DNA from: Pseudomonadota bacterium
Lineage (GTDB): Bacteria > Myxococcota_A > Polyangia > Polyangiales > JAKSBK01
Length of the DNA stretch: 56,897 nt
NCBI GenBank assembly: GCA_022361155.1
Contig: JAKSBK010000185.1
Coordinates: 1-56,897, forward strand
Direction: 5' to 3'
How positions within the stretch are numbered: the first letter of the stretch is position 1; every line of letters begins with the position of its first letter. Under the pieces are notes generated by a model. That model was not told the DNA's origin, did no database searches, and saw nothing but the letters and a program-made list of their open reading frames with translations. The position numbers and the translations under genes are program-made. Shown piece by piece: positions 16,557 to 25,365 of this stretch.

Positions 16557-17903
16557 ATGGAATCCGTTTCACCACGCATCCAGCATACCGCCGCAGAGTC
16601 CGAAGCTGACAGCGAGCCGCAGCAGACACCCAAGCCGAGAGTGTACCCGCGGCCTATTCCCTTGCACCGTATCGATCCCGACGCCGTCAAGGTACTGCGC
16701 AGGCTGTCACACGGCGAGCATACAGCGTACCTGGTGGGCGGAGGTGTGCGCGATCTGCTGCTGGGTCGCGCGCCCAAGGACTTCGACATTGCCACCAGTG
16801 CCCGTCCGCAAGAGGTGAAACGCCTTTTTCGCAACTGCAGGATCATCGGACGGCGCTTCCGATTGGCCCACATCCTGTTCTCTCGTGGCAAGGTCATAGA
16901 AGTCGCCACCTTTCGACGCGATCCACGTTTCGACGGCCAGCCCCGAGCCAGAACCTCGGATTCATCGACGGCAGCGGTAGGAGACAACGGCGTGCCCATT
17001 CCCCTCAGCCCGAAGCCCGACCGGTGGCCGCTGCAGGATCTGCTGATACACCACGACAACGTATTCGGTTTGCCGCACGAGGATGCGGCTCGCAGAGACT
17101 TCACGATCAATGGCCTATTCTATGACATCGAGCGCCAGGAGGTGATCGACTACGTCCAGGGAATGGACGATCTGCGATCGGGCGTAGTGCGGACCATAGG
17201 GGAGCCGGCAGTCCGTTTTCGGGAGGATCCAGTTCGTTTGCTGCGAGCCATCAAGTTCAGCGCGCGACTGGACATGGGCATCGACCCCGAGGTCTACGAC
17301 GCGATGGTCGCGCAGCGACACGGGCTGAATCGTTGCTCACGGCCTCGCGTGCTCGAGGAACTGTTGCGCCTGCTGCGGGGCGGCGCAGCGCACCGCTCCA
17401 TCTACCTCATGTGGGACGTGGGCGTGCTCGGAGTGGTGCTCCCTGAGCTCACGGCCTTCCTGGAAGACGAGGCAGCAGGGGCTTCTCTGCTTTGGGGGCG
17501 CCTGTCGGCGATCGACGAGCGCGTCCGTGCAGGCGAAGCCCCGTCGGACGCGGTGCTGCTGGCTGCGTTGCTCTGGGGTACCATCGCCGAAGTCCTCGAA
17601 TGCGTGCCACAACCGCCCACGGCGTTCGAGAGCTTCTTCACGGAGCTCAGCGAGCGTCTTGCCGTACCGCGTCGCATCAAAGACCGCATCCGGCTCATCG
17701 CGTTTTCGCAAGACCGCCTCAAGGCGGGCCAGGTCGAGAGGCTTGCGCGGCGCGACTTTTTCCCCGATGCAGCCACCTTCTACGGCTTGCAGTGCAGCGC
17801 GGGCGGCCAGCAGGCACCTGACTGGGCCGATCGACCCGAGCAGCGCCAGGGTCCGTCTCGAGTGCGTTCGCCCCGTCGCACGCGCAGGCGCAGTCAGCGC
17901 TGA
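16557..17903 (+). CDS. pcnB: PcnB-type poly(A) polymerase / tRNA nucleotidyltransferase
   Basis: Nucleotidyltransferase of 448 aa. The class II nucleotidyltransferase head is clear: YLVGGGVRDLLLGRAPKDFD at about 57-76, with the metal-binding DFD pair, then RNCRIIGRRFRLAHI and EVATFR, which are typical of PcnB poly(A) polymerases rather than CCA-adding enzymes. DAARRDFTINGLFYDI and REDPVRLLRAIKFSARL complete the RNA-binding neck. Poly(A) polymerase adds A tails to RNA 3' ends and promotes decay. The last 10 bases overlap the convergent hypothetical gene. A CCA enzyme remains possible, because deltaproteobacteria can use related proteins for that task. Confidence 0.88.
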   Translation: MESVSPRIQHTAAESEADSEPQQTPKPRVYPRPIPLHRIDPDAVKVLRRLSHGEHTAYLVGGGVRDLLLGRAPKDFDIATSARPQEVKRLFRNCRIIGRRFRLAHILFSRGKVIEVATFRRDPRFDGQPRARTSDSSTAAVGDNGVPIPLSPKPDRWPLQDLLIHHDNVFGLPHEDAARRDFTINGLFYDIERQEVIDYVQGMDDLRSGVVRTIGEPAVRFREDPVRLLRAIKFSARLDMGIDPEVYDAMVAQRHGLNRCSRPRVLEELLRLLRGGAAHRSIYLMWDVGVLGVVLPELTAFLEDEAAGASLLWGRLSAIDERVRAGEAPSDAVLLAALLWGTIAEVLECVPQPPTAFESFFTELSERLAVPRRIKDRIRLIAFSQDRLKAGQVERLARRDFFPDAATFYGLQCSAGGQQAPDWADRPEQRQGPSRVRSPRRTRRRSQR

Positions 17904-19276
17904 TCCAGGACACCAGTGCCCAACGAAAGCACCAGGCGGAAGGCCCGAGTCAAGACTGTGGGCCGGCGGAAGCTCTCGAGCCCCCGGCCCAGATTCGTGA
18001 CGACCACGAGCACACGCGCGGTGTCGGGCGTGAGTACGACGGGAACGTAGCTGCGCCCCGTGCCCCGCGGCGGGGCGCTTACGCGGCCGAGCTCGCCGTA
18101 ACCCGAGTCGAGTCGCACCGCCGTCAGCAGCCAACGCACGCCAAGCTCACCCCGCAGCCATACCCGCAGCTCCGATGCAGGCTCGGACGCGTCCAGCGCC
18201 ACCAGCGTGTAACGGCTTCCGAGGACCTCGACGGGCCCTCGAGCCGAGACATGCGTCGGCAGATGGGACTGCTGCAGCGACCGCTCGAGAGCCACGGCCG
18301 CCTCGGTAGCGAGCGATCGAAGACACGGCATGGGGGCAGCCAGGCTGCGGGCGGGTGTCCCAGAAAAGAAGCGGGCCACGGCGAAATCGGACAGCACCTG
18401 CTCGAGTGCCTCGCCGGCGTTGGACAACGCGCGATCGAGCGCGTCCCACAAATCCGGTCGAACCCGTACGCCGCTTCGGCCGGCGCTGCGCTGGCGGGCG
18501 AACTGCCATAGTTCCCGCACGAAACTGCCGTCACCGCCGTCTTCCCGTGCGGAAAGCATGGCGAGCAGCAGTCCACCGGCTCCACCGCCGCCACCAAGCC
18601 AACTGCGCCAGGCTTGTCCGAGCCGCACCGACGTCTCGCTGCCGCAACCGAAGTTTCCGGTGGCCCGCCATGCAAGGTAGCTGCTGGTCGCGCGGCGCCA
18701 GGCCGCACTCTCGCCGGGATCCTGGCCCCACAGCGCGGCTTGCGCTAGCGCGGACAGTGCGCAAGCTTGGAACCATGAGGGATCCAGCTCGTCGTCTACC
18801 AGCCCGAAGCTCGACGCGCTGTCAAGCGAGCCCCAGGGCACGGGCCCGTCCAGACCGGCCCCGGCGCGGCCGGGCACTGCTCGACGCAGGTACAAATCGA
18901 AGCCGAGGCTGTCGCCTGCGCCGCCGTCGGGCAACGGCAAAGGCCAGGACTCCGCAAACAGCAGGTCGTAGCCGGCCTCGAGCGCTGCGAGCAGCTTGGT
19001 CGCACGGGCTAGCGAGCGGTTCGTCTCCGGGGCGTGCACCGTGAGAGGCAGACGCTGCGATGGCAAGCGCAGGCCGAGTCCATGGGGGCGGGTGGGGCTC
19101 GACGGATAAGGCACGCGCGCTCCCTCAGCTCCCGTTCCACCCATCACGGCCTCTGCCCAGCCTCGCAGTCCGGGCAGCTCGGCCCGCAGCGCCGGCGCAC
19201 CGATCGACAGCACGATGCTGGCGCACGGCACGAGGACGAGCATGCGTACGGAAACGATCTGGGCGGGAGGGCTCAT
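17894..19276 (-). CDS. Secreted hypothetical protein
   Basis: Secreted-type protein of 460 aa with an N-terminal signal-like segment (VRMLVLVPCASIVLSIGAPALRAE). The first half contains a Pro-rich DLLFAESWPLPLPDGGAGDS region and a Gly-rich SWLGGGGGAGGLLLAM segment. The last third (VEVLGSRYTLVAL, YVPVVLTPDTARVLVVVTNLG) has beta-strand-like alternation suggesting a C-terminal sandwich domain. No HExxH or other catalytic motif is visible. It resembles long secreted hypotheticals of Myxococcota in style, but I cannot assign a family. It is convergent with pcnB and divergent from the next cluster. Confidence 0.65.
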   Translation of the reverse strand: MSPPAQIVSVRMLVLVPCASIVLSIGAPALRAELPGLRGWAEAVMGGTGAEGARVPYPSSPTRPHGLGLRLPSQRLPLTVHAPETNRSLARATKLLAALEAGYDLLFAESWPLPLPDGGAGDSLGFDLYLRRAVPGRAGAGLDGPVPWGSLDSASSFGLVDDELDPSWFQACALSALAQAALWGQDPGESAAWRRATSSYLAWRATGNFGCGSETSVRLGQAWRSWLGGGGGAGGLLLAMLSAREDGGDGSFVRELWQFARQRSAGRSGVRVRPDLWDALDRALSNAGEALEQVLSDFAVARFFSGTPARSLAAPMPCLRSLATEAAVALERSLQQSHLPTHVSARGPVEVLGSRYTLVALDASEPASELRVWLRGELGVRWLLTAVRLDSGYGELGRVSAPPRGTGRSYVPVVLTPDTARVLVVVTNLGRGLESFRRPTVLTRAFRLVLSLGTGVLDQR

Positions 19277-19329
19277 CGCTCGGGATTTGACACGGACCCG
19301 TGATAGCCTCTACACCCAAGCCTGACGAC

Positions 19330-19887
19330 ATGGCCGAGCTGCCTCTGGATCCGACGGGCTTCTTCGAGTTCGACCTTGCGCAGGGTGCGGTACGCACCAG
19401 CGACGGGAGGCGTACGCTGGTGTTGTCCGAGCAGGCGGTAGCTCGGCTGGTCACCACCGCGGTGGAGGCGGGCGACTTGACCGCGGTCCGGGTGCTTGGA
19501 AGCGAGCTCGGTGAGTTGGCGGAGCGGGCCTTACCCGGGTCTGGATCCGCAGTGGATCAAACGCCGGCCGGAGTTTTCGGCGCGGCTGCCGCCGTGGTGG
19601 CGCTTTACGGCTGGGGGCGTTTAAGCGCAGAGCGCTGGGGCCCGGCGGTCGTGCTCGAAGTGACCGGAGCAGCCCCCCTCGACTCGGACCACCTGGCCTG
19701 CGCAGCGCTCCTTGGGGGCCTCTTTTCCCGGCTGAGCGGGAGCGAGGTCGCATGCGTTCCTGTAACCGAAGCCGGCCGCTATCTCATGGTTGATCCGGGC
19801 ATCGCCGAACGGATTTGGAACTGGTCGCGCGAGGGTGACGACCTTGGCGTGATCTTGTCGAAACTCGAGCCGGCTGGCGCGGGATGA
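19330..19887 (+). CDS. Hypothetical protein, first gene of the coaX cluster
   Basis: Hypothetical protein of 185 aa from the ATG at 19330; a GTG at 19300 is in frame and would add ten residues. It begins ELPLDPTGFFEFDLAQGAV and ends with YLMVDPGIAERIWNWSREG. The middle has an Ala/Gly-rich helix (VFGAAAAVVALYGWGRL). No signal peptide, membrane span or known domain is found. A TTGACA lies at 19287-19292, but no convincing -10 box follows at proper spacing. Its stop overlaps the next gene as ATGA, so the two are translationally coupled. Confidence 0.65.
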   Translation: MAELPLDPTGFFEFDLAQGAVRTSDGRRTLVLSEQAVARLVTTAVEAGDLTAVRVLGSELGELAERALPGSGSAVDQTPAGVFGAAAAVVALYGWGRLSAERWGPAVVLEVTGAAPLDSDHLACAALLGGLFSRLSGSEVACVPVTEAGRYLMVDPGIAERIWNWSREGDDLGVILSKLEPAGAG

Positions 19888-20984
19888 GCGCGCCTGTTCA
19901 ACGTCAGGTTCAACGTCTCGAGGCGCTGCTGTCGGTGGTTCGGCGCAATCGGGGGCTGGAGCGGCGCCGGAGTCACACGGGCGCCGCATCGGCCGGCGAT
20001 GACGGCGAAGGCTCGGCAGCAGAGACCGATTTCGCGCTGTCGATGGAAGAGGGGGGCGGCACCTCACCGATGCCCACGGTGATTCAGCCTGGGCCTCGGC
20101 CGGACGAGCTGGTTTCGCGCCCTTCGCCTGGCGCCGCGGAACCGCCGCGCGAAGAGGCTCCGGCAGCCGCGGTAGCCGACGCTAGCGCTTCCATGGAGGC
20201 ACCCGCGGGGGTGAAGCTGGCGGCCGTCAAGCTCGCTTCGGTGAGGGTAGCGGCCTCGGTCGAGGAGGTCGGCACGCCCCGCACAGAACCAACCACGGCC
20301 TCGGACGGGCTGGGTGTGCCGGATGCACCGGGTGCGCCAGCTGAGCCGGGTGCGCTAGCTGAGCCGGCTGCCCCGTCCGAGACGGCTGCCCCGTCCGAGC
20401 CGGCTGCCCCGTCCGAGCCGGCTGCCCTCATCGAGCCGGCCGAATCTGCACCGCCGCCGGCCCCAGTGCCGGAGGAGGCGCCGCAGGAACCGGTTCCCAC
20501 GGACGTCGCCATGTCCGGCGTCGAGGCCGCGCTGACCGCAGGGTCACCGTTCGAGGAGCCGCCAGCCACCGTCCCACCGCAGCAGGCTCCCCAGCAAAAT
20601 CGGGATGCGGAGCCAGCAGCCGAGCCAGCGGCCGAGCCAGCAGCCGAGCCAGCGGCCGAGCCCCAGCCTGTGCCCGCGCAAGTGGCGCCGGCGGCAGTCG
20701 CGCAGGCCGGCGACCGGCTCGAAGAGATGGTGACCGAGCCGCCAGGGGCTCCGGACGAGCTCGCCGCCACCCTGGAACCGCCGGCCACGGCGCCCGTTGC
20801 GCCCGTGCTTGCGCCCGAGGCGCCGCAGGAGCTCGCTGCACCGCCAGGCGCCCAACCGATCGAGGCGCAACCGTTTGCTGCGCCCAGCGGCCCCGTTGCT
20901 ACCTTCGTGGGCGAGCTGCCCAGCAGCGACGAGCCCACGTTCGGCGAGCTGGTGGCCTTGTCGCTGTCGCTCCGAGCACGCTAG
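19884..20984 (+). CDS. Pro/Ala/Glu-rich low-complexity protein
   Basis: Low-complexity protein of 366 aa. It starts with a short helical segment (QVQRLEALLSVVRRNRGLERR). From about residue 60 it is almost wholly Pro, Ala, Glu and Val, with two internal repeats (PAAPSE hexads and AEPA tetrads). The end returns to normal composition (SSDEPTFGELVALSLSLRAR). No signal peptide or membrane span is found. Such Pro/Ala stretches form extended linkers or adaptor arms. The conserved-looking ends suggest a scaffold that joins two small binding segments. It overlaps the preceding gene by four bases and lies 33 bases before coaX. Confidence 0.65.
   Translation: MSAPVQRQVQRLEALLSVVRRNRGLERRRSHTGAASAGDDGEGSAAETDFALSMEEGGGTSPMPTVIQPGPRPDELVSRPSPGAAEPPREEAPAAAVADASASMEAPAGVKLAAVKLASVRVAASVEEVGTPRTEPTTASDGLGVPDAPGAPAEPGALAEPAAPSETAAPSEPAAPSEPAALIEPAESAPPPAPVPEEAPQEPVPTDVAMSGVEAALTAGSPFEEPPATVPPQQAPQQNRDAEPAAEPAAEPAAEPAAEPQPVPAQVAPAAVAQAGDRLEEMVTEPPGAPDELAATLEPPATAPVAPVLAPEAPQELAAPPGAQPIEAQPFAAPSGPVATFVGELPSSDEPTFGELVALSLSLRAR
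20362..20430. repeat. 18-bp in-frame repeats in the Pro/Ala-rich gene
   Basis: About four units of GAGCCGGCTGCCCCGTCC encode EPAAPS hexads. The repeats keep the frame, so length variation here would change only the linker. Confidence 0.8.
20610..20663. repeat. 12-bp in-frame repeats in the Pro/Ala-rich gene
   Basis: Four to five units of GAGCCAGCAGCC (and the A/G variant) encode EPAA tetrads, alternating CAG and CGG forms in a 24-base super-period. Confidence 0.8.
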
Positions 20985-21017
20985 CGGGCTCGGTGCGATC
21001 AGCATTGGTGCAGCCCC

Positions 21018-21782
21018 ATGTTGTTGGCGGTCGATGTTGGCAACACGCATACCGTGCTCGGCCTGTACGACGGGGACGTGCTCGTCCGGCATTTTCGTGT
21101 CGAATCAGCCAAGGGTCGCACGGCAGACGAGCTCGAGATCCTGCTCATGGGACTTGCGCAGCTCGCCGGAATCTCGCACGCGCATGTGAACGCCGCGATT
21201 CTGGCTTCGGTCGTACCCGACCTCAACACCGTGTTCGCGCACGCAATACACCGAGCGTATGGAAGCGAAAGCCTGCTGGTCGGCCCGGGCATCAAGACGG
21301 GCATGCCGATTCTGTACGAGAATCCTTGGGAGGTAGGCGCAGACAGGATCGTAAACGCCGTGGCCGCTTACGAGCAGACACGCAAGGGGACTATCGTCGT
21401 GGACTTCGGCACGGCTACGACTTTCGACTGCATCTCGCCGCGCGGCGAATACCTGGGCGGTGTGATTTCGCCTGGCGTGAGCATCAGCGCACAAGCGCTT
21501 TCTGCAAGCGCCGCCAAGCTGCCTCGTGTCGAGGTCGCAATGCCTCCCCGCGTCGTCGGCCGCAACACCGTGCATTCGATGCAGTCTGGCATTGTCTACG
21601 GCTACGTCGAGCTCGTAGACGGCATGGTGCGTCGAATCCGGCAGGAGCTGGGTTTTCCCAGTGTCGTGCTGGCCACGGGCGGGCTTGCGTCCGTGCTCGA
21701 GCGCGAGCTTCGGAGCATCGACCGGGTGGACCCCTTCCTGACGCTGGAAGGATTGCGCATCCTTCATGCACGCAACGCTTAG
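21018..21782 (+). CDS. coaX: Type III pantothenate kinase
   Basis: Type III pantothenate kinase of 254 aa, the usual length. The ATP-binding motif of the ASKHA fold is at the start (LLAVDVGNTHTVLGL). Then come GPGIKTGMPI, VDFGTATTFD, GGVISPGVSISAQAL and VLATGGLAS, all hallmarks of CoaX. It phosphorylates pantothenate in the first step of CoA synthesis, in the cytoplasm, and differs from CoaA in being insensitive to CoA. BirA, a frequent neighbour, is not here. It ends 13 bases from the convergent FHA gene. Confidence 0.97.
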   Translation: MLLAVDVGNTHTVLGLYDGDVLVRHFRVESAKGRTADELEILLMGLAQLAGISHAHVNAAILASVVPDLNTVFAHAIHRAYGSESLLVGPGIKTGMPILYENPWEVGADRIVNAVAAYEQTRKGTIVVDFGTATTFDCISPRGEYLGGVISPGVSISAQALSASAAKLPRVEVAMPPRVVGRNTVHSMQSGIVYGYVELVDGMVRRIRQELGFPSVVLATGGLASVLERELRSIDRVDPFLTLEGLRILHARNA

Positions 21783-21795
21783 GGCCCGCCGGACG

Positions 21796-22749
21796 CTAAG
21801 GAGCTCCCAGCAGCGCAAACAATGCGAGGGCACTGACCGCCACGACCACTGCGGCCAGGGCGTAGACTACGAGCTCCGCGCCCCATGCCGTGGAGGGGCG
21901 CGTCTTGTTGCGCTGCGAGGCAGCCGCAACAGGCGGCGCTGCTGCTCTGCCGGCGGAGCCTGTGTCGCCATCCGGGCTCGCCCGCACTGGCGCAGCCTCT
22001 ACCTTCAAGGGCGAGACCGGCTCACTAGCCGCGCGTCGAACCGCCTCCTCGGCGGGGTCCTCGAAGAGCAGTCGAAGCTCACCGAGCTGCAGCTCATCGC
22101 CATCGCGCAGTCGCCGCTCCGTGACAGCGCGGCCGGTTACCCTCAAGCCGTTCTTGCTACCCAGGTCCCGCACCAACACGCCCTCGTGGTCTCGTACTAC
22201 CTCCAGGTGCTGTCGAGACACGTCCGGATCGTCCAGTCGCCATTGGCACTGCTCGCCCCGCCCGACCGTCAGCTTCGCCGGCACCTGCGCGAGTTGAAGC
22301 TGCTCTCCCACGTGGATGCGATTCAAGACCACCAGACGCGGCGCGGCCGTTCCTGGCGAGGGTTCGTCCGAGAGCTCGCGGATCAGTCTGCGTGCAAGCG
22401 ACGCCGTGCGTTCACGGGAAGTACCATGGGCCACCACCAGACCCGGCTCGAGGAGCAACGTGAAGTCCGCGACTCGGATGATGTCCCCGCGCTGCAGGGC
22501 CTTGGGCCGCCCGCTGACCAGCGGCGTGTCGTTGACGCGTGTACCGTTGAGCGACCCCTGGTCGACAATGACGCAGCGGCTGCCGCTGTGCTCGATAATG
22601 GCGTGCGTTTCAGAAACGCTCGGGTGAGGAATGCAGACATCCGAGCCCACAGCCCGTCCAATGACGACGCGCGCCTGCTCGAATTCGTACCGCATGCCCT
22701 CCGGAAGCGTGCGCTTGCCGGACGAGCGAAGCACCAGCCGGATTCCCAC
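21796..22749 (-). CDS. Membrane protein with two FHA domains
   Basis: FHA protein of about 317 aa from a GTG at 22749. The open frame runs to 23412, but that part is antisense to the PilZ gene and has no FHA features. FHA 1 (about residues 5-95) has VIGRAVGSDVCIPHPSVSETHA and GSLNGTRVND; FHA 2 (about 135-225) has LTVGRGEQCQWRLDDPDVSRQH and GSKNGLRVTG, each with the Gly-Arg, Ser-x-x-His and Asn-Gly phosphothreonine-binding residues. An Ala/Pro-rich linker leads to one C-terminal membrane helix (LVVYALAAVVVAVSALALFAL). It should read phosphothreonine signals from Ser/Thr kinases and anchor them to the membrane by its tail. It is divergent from the PilZ gene. Confidence 0.85.
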   Translation of the reverse strand: MGIRLVLRSSGKRTLPEGMRYEFEQARVVIGRAVGSDVCIPHPSVSETHAIIEHSGSRCVIVDQGSLNGTRVNDTPLVSGRPKALQRGDIIRVADFTLLLEPGLVVAHGTSRERTASLARRLIRELSDEPSPGTAAPRLVVLNRIHVGEQLQLAQVPAKLTVGRGEQCQWRLDDPDVSRQHLEVVRDHEGVLVRDLGSKNGLRVTGRAVTERRLRDGDELQLGELRLLFEDPAEEAVRRAASEPVSPLKVEAAPVRASPDGDTGSAGRAAAPPVAAASQRNKTRPSTAWGAELVVYALAAVVVAVSALALFALLGAP

Positions 22750-22893
22750 GTCCAGCCCAGCCTGAGCGGCGCTGGCGCGCGGGTCAAGCAATCGGCAGCG
22801 GCAGATGCAGAAAACTGGACGCACCTTTGTACTTCTGCGAGTGAGAATGGGGGGCTGGCTCAAGGGCACCAGCGCCAACCCGAGGAACGCTGC

Positions 22894-24768
22894 ATGGACA
22901 TTTCGCTTGATCGACGATCCGATGAGCTTGGTCGTGTCCGTTTCGAAGCGGCCATCGAGCTGAGCCACGACGGCTTCCAGGAGGCTTTCGAGGCAGAGTC
23001 CGTGGATCTGAGCGCGGGCGGCTTGGCCTTGAGGTCTGCGTATCTGCCCGACGTCGGGACGCGCCTGCTGTGCCGCTTCCGCTGTCCACTCAGCGAGGAA
23101 GGCTTGGAGGCGTACGGCGAAGTCGTGTGGGCAAACCTCGAGGGTGTGCGCAGCGGCGAGTTCGGCCTGCGCTTTCTCGAGCTTGACCCCCGCACGCAAC
23201 GCAGCATCGGCAAGCTCGTCGAGCGCAGGGCGGCCGAGACGGATGTGGATCAGCAACCCCGATCGCCAAGGCGAATGCCGTGGGATCAGCCGCGCCGCCA
23301 AGTACCGGATGCGGCCTGCGCCAAGACTGCAAGGGTCGTGCTCGACGGGCTCACCGACGCTGTCACGATGCGAGTCGTGGACCGCGGTTTCGAACATGCC
23401 GTGGTCGAGCACGAGCTACCCGTTTTCGAGGCAGGGCGACTGATCGACTTGGAGCAAACCGGTGCGGAGAGCTGGCGTGGCCGCATCGCTGAGGTGGAGC
23501 TACAGGTCCGCGCGGGCATGCCCAAGCTCGTGCTCAGGGTCGACTCCGTCCGACCCGTGGACGAACCCGAGCTCGACGCGTTGCAGGTGGCCGCGGACTG
23601 CGAGGTCGAGGAAGAGCTTCGCGACACGCTGCGCGACATGGATCCTGCTGCGGATCCCGGCGTGGACGCTACGATGATCGCTGCCGACAGCCAACCGGTG
23701 CCGGTGTCTGACGCACTTGTGAAGAGCGACAAGCGCAGCGACGAGAGCTCCGGTAGTGCCGACCATGCCTCCGGCATCTCGCCTGCGGAACGGTCGCTAT
23801 CGCAGACGCCACCGGCATGCGCTTCCGCATCGACAAGGCGACTCGAAGCGGGTGACCGATGCGGGCTAGCGTCATTCGAGGACGACTTCCCTGAAGACGT
23901 CGAGGTCCCGGGCCTTCGTTCGTGGCGGACCCGGTGTCGAGGCGTGACTGACAGGCTGCGGGGCCGGTTCGGCGACTTCGGCCAGGCACTGCCCGCGCTC
24001 GGGGATGAGCTCAAGCAAAAGGTCTCGGTCCGGCTTCCTCGTCCCAGTATCCTGCGCCGGAAGAGGCGCACCACCGGACCTACGCAAGCGACGCAGCGCC
24101 GCGGCCGACGGGCCGCCCGCGCAGTGTTCGTTCGTGCGGCCGCCCCGACGCTGCTTGGTTTCGGCCTGATGGGCGTCGTGCTCCACACGGTGCTCGAGCG
24201 ATCGCAGCATGCGATGGATCCCAAGACCAGCACGCGGGCAGCCCAGGCGACGGTGGAGCAGGCTGCGCCGTCTAGGGAAAGGGTCACACCCGAGCTCACC
24301 GCGACCACTCAGGTCGGCGCACCTGCCGAGCTGACCGTAGGCCCGTTCGAGCCCGTGTCTGCGAGAGTCGCCAAGACCGCCCCGGCGGCTAGCCGTAAAC
24401 CGCAGCCAACGCAGCGGGCGGTCGATCGTCCCCGAGGCGTGGCAAAGGACGACGGGCGTGGCCCGAGCTTCGGTGCCGCCAAGCTCGAGCAAGGCAGCCG
24501 CTACACGTTGCGCATGACCAACCCGATCAAGAAGCTGCAGGGCGTGGCCGACACGCGAGGCTTCACGGTCTTGATACCTGGCAGCCTGAGCCTCGACCGC
24601 GCGGGTCCCATTGCCGCGGCCGATCACGCCGTTGCTCGTTCGATGATCCTCAACCGGGGTGACCGTGCCGAGCTGACCATTCGCTTCGCTCCGGGGTACA
24701 CACCCCGCTACAAGGTCTGGGCGCGCGGTCGAAACCTACACATTGCGCTCGGTCCCCGTCGCCGCTGA
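22894..24768 (+). CDS. PilZ-domain protein with membrane segment and C-terminal AMIN-like domain
   Basis: PilZ protein of 624 aa from the ATG at 22894, with GAGGAA eight bases upstream; the larger open frame is antisense to the FHA gene. Residues 1-110 resemble a PilZ domain (RRSDELGRVRFEAAIELS, VDLSAGGLALRS, GLRFLELD), although the RxxxR c-di-GMP motif is weak. A long acidic linker follows, then a basic stretch and one membrane helix (APTLLGFGLMGVVLHTVL) at about 415. The end (GSRYTLRMTNPIKKLQGVAD, FTVLIPGSLSLDRAGPIA, RAELTIRFAPGY) resembles an AMIN-type domain that binds cell-wall polymers. A link from c-di-GMP to the envelope is inferred. Confidence 0.75.
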   Translation: MDISLDRRSDELGRVRFEAAIELSHDGFQEAFEAESVDLSAGGLALRSAYLPDVGTRLLCRFRCPLSEEGLEAYGEVVWANLEGVRSGEFGLRFLELDPRTQRSIGKLVERRAAETDVDQQPRSPRRMPWDQPRRQVPDAACAKTARVVLDGLTDAVTMRVVDRGFEHAVVEHELPVFEAGRLIDLEQTGAESWRGRIAEVELQVRAGMPKLVLRVDSVRPVDEPELDALQVAADCEVEEELRDTLRDMDPAADPGVDATMIAADSQPVPVSDALVKSDKRSDESSGSADHASGISPAERSLSQTPPACASASTRRLEAGDRCGLASFEDDFPEDVEVPGLRSWRTRCRGVTDRLRGRFGDFGQALPALGDELKQKVSVRLPRPSILRRKRRTTGPTQATQRRGRRAARAVFVRAAAPTLLGFGLMGVVLHTVLERSQHAMDPKTSTRAAQATVEQAAPSRERVTPELTATTQVGAPAELTVGPFEPVSARVAKTAPAASRKPQPTQRAVDRPRGVAKDDGRGPSFGAAKLEQGSRYTLRMTNPIKKLQGVADTRGFTVLIPGSLSLDRAGPIAAADHAVARSMILNRGDRAELTIRFAPGYTPRYKVWARGRNLHIALGPRRR

Positions 24769-24780
24769 TCGGTCCGGGAC

Positions 24781-25227
24781 CTAGTCTTCGACGCAATCGG
24801 GCTCCCGGGCGAGGTAGCTCAGAATGACTTGGTCCAGGGACCGCTCGTCCTTTTCCCTCGTGGAGTCTGCGGGTGCTGCCGGTGCGGCCACCGGCCTTCG
24901 AGCTCGTGGCACAGCTGTGACCTGGTCCGGGCCGTGGACCCGCGTTGCCGCTGTGTCCTCGTCGAACTTGCAGTCGCGCAAGGCAATGAACATCGCCTTG
25001 TGCTGCGCACGCATCTGCTGTTTCACGTATGCGCGCAGGTCCTCACGGGCCAGCTGGTTTCGGTAGTCGGTCTTCCGTGAGGCGATGACCCGCCCACCAT
25101 CGGCGAAGAGATGGGTAACTATGTGTGGGTGTGCGACGCCCGAATCCTCGGTCTGGATATGATAGAGCTTGCCCTTATGCCGAACGTTGGTGTTGTATCC
25201 AACCAGGGGCGAACCGCCCTTCATCAT
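24781..25227 (-). CDS. Conserved hypothetical protein of deltaproteobacterial type
   Basis: Conserved hypothetical of 148 aa from the first of two adjacent ATGs, preceded by AAGGAG at good spacing; upstream frame to 25338 looks non-coding. The N-terminal core (GYNTNVRHKGKLYHIQTEDS, VTHLFADGGRVIASRKTDY) recurs in many Myxococcota and Geobacter-like genomes as a small protein of unknown function. It continues with a helix ending AMFIALRDCKFD and an Ala/Pro-rich tail. No signal peptide or membrane span is seen, so it is probably cytoplasmic. It lies between the PilZ gene and the pseudo-receiver gene. Confidence 0.8.
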   Translation of the reverse strand: MMKGGSPLVGYNTNVRHKGKLYHIQTEDSGVAHPHIVTHLFADGGRVIASRKTDYRNQLAREDLRAYVKQQMRAQHKAMFIALRDCKFDEDTAATRVHGPDQVTAVPRARRPVAAPAAPADSTREKDERSLDQVILSYLAREPDCVED

Positions 25228-25365
25228 GGGGTCTCCTTGCTCCAGGCACACCTGGAACGCCGATCGGTTTGAACAGGTCGAGGAATCCAAGCCTGGGGAT
25301 TCAGACCATTCGGCGTTCAGTAGAAAAGGTAGCAGCATTCGGCGCCAAGATCACGGCCCACCCAC

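Noticed and set aside
16055-17110. Minus-strand open frame with RCNAQG repeats
   Set aside because: It is open because the 18-bp repeat has no stop in this frame; the part over pcnB is antisense, and no start or domain is convincing.
20084-20938. Ser/Gly-rich minus-strand frame
   Set aside because: It is the complement of the Pro/Ala repeats; the sense strand has the coupled start and better ends.
22750-23412. N-terminal extension of the FHA protein
   Set aside because: It overlaps the PilZ gene in antisense, lacks FHA features, and a GTG at 22749 gives the expected FHA start.
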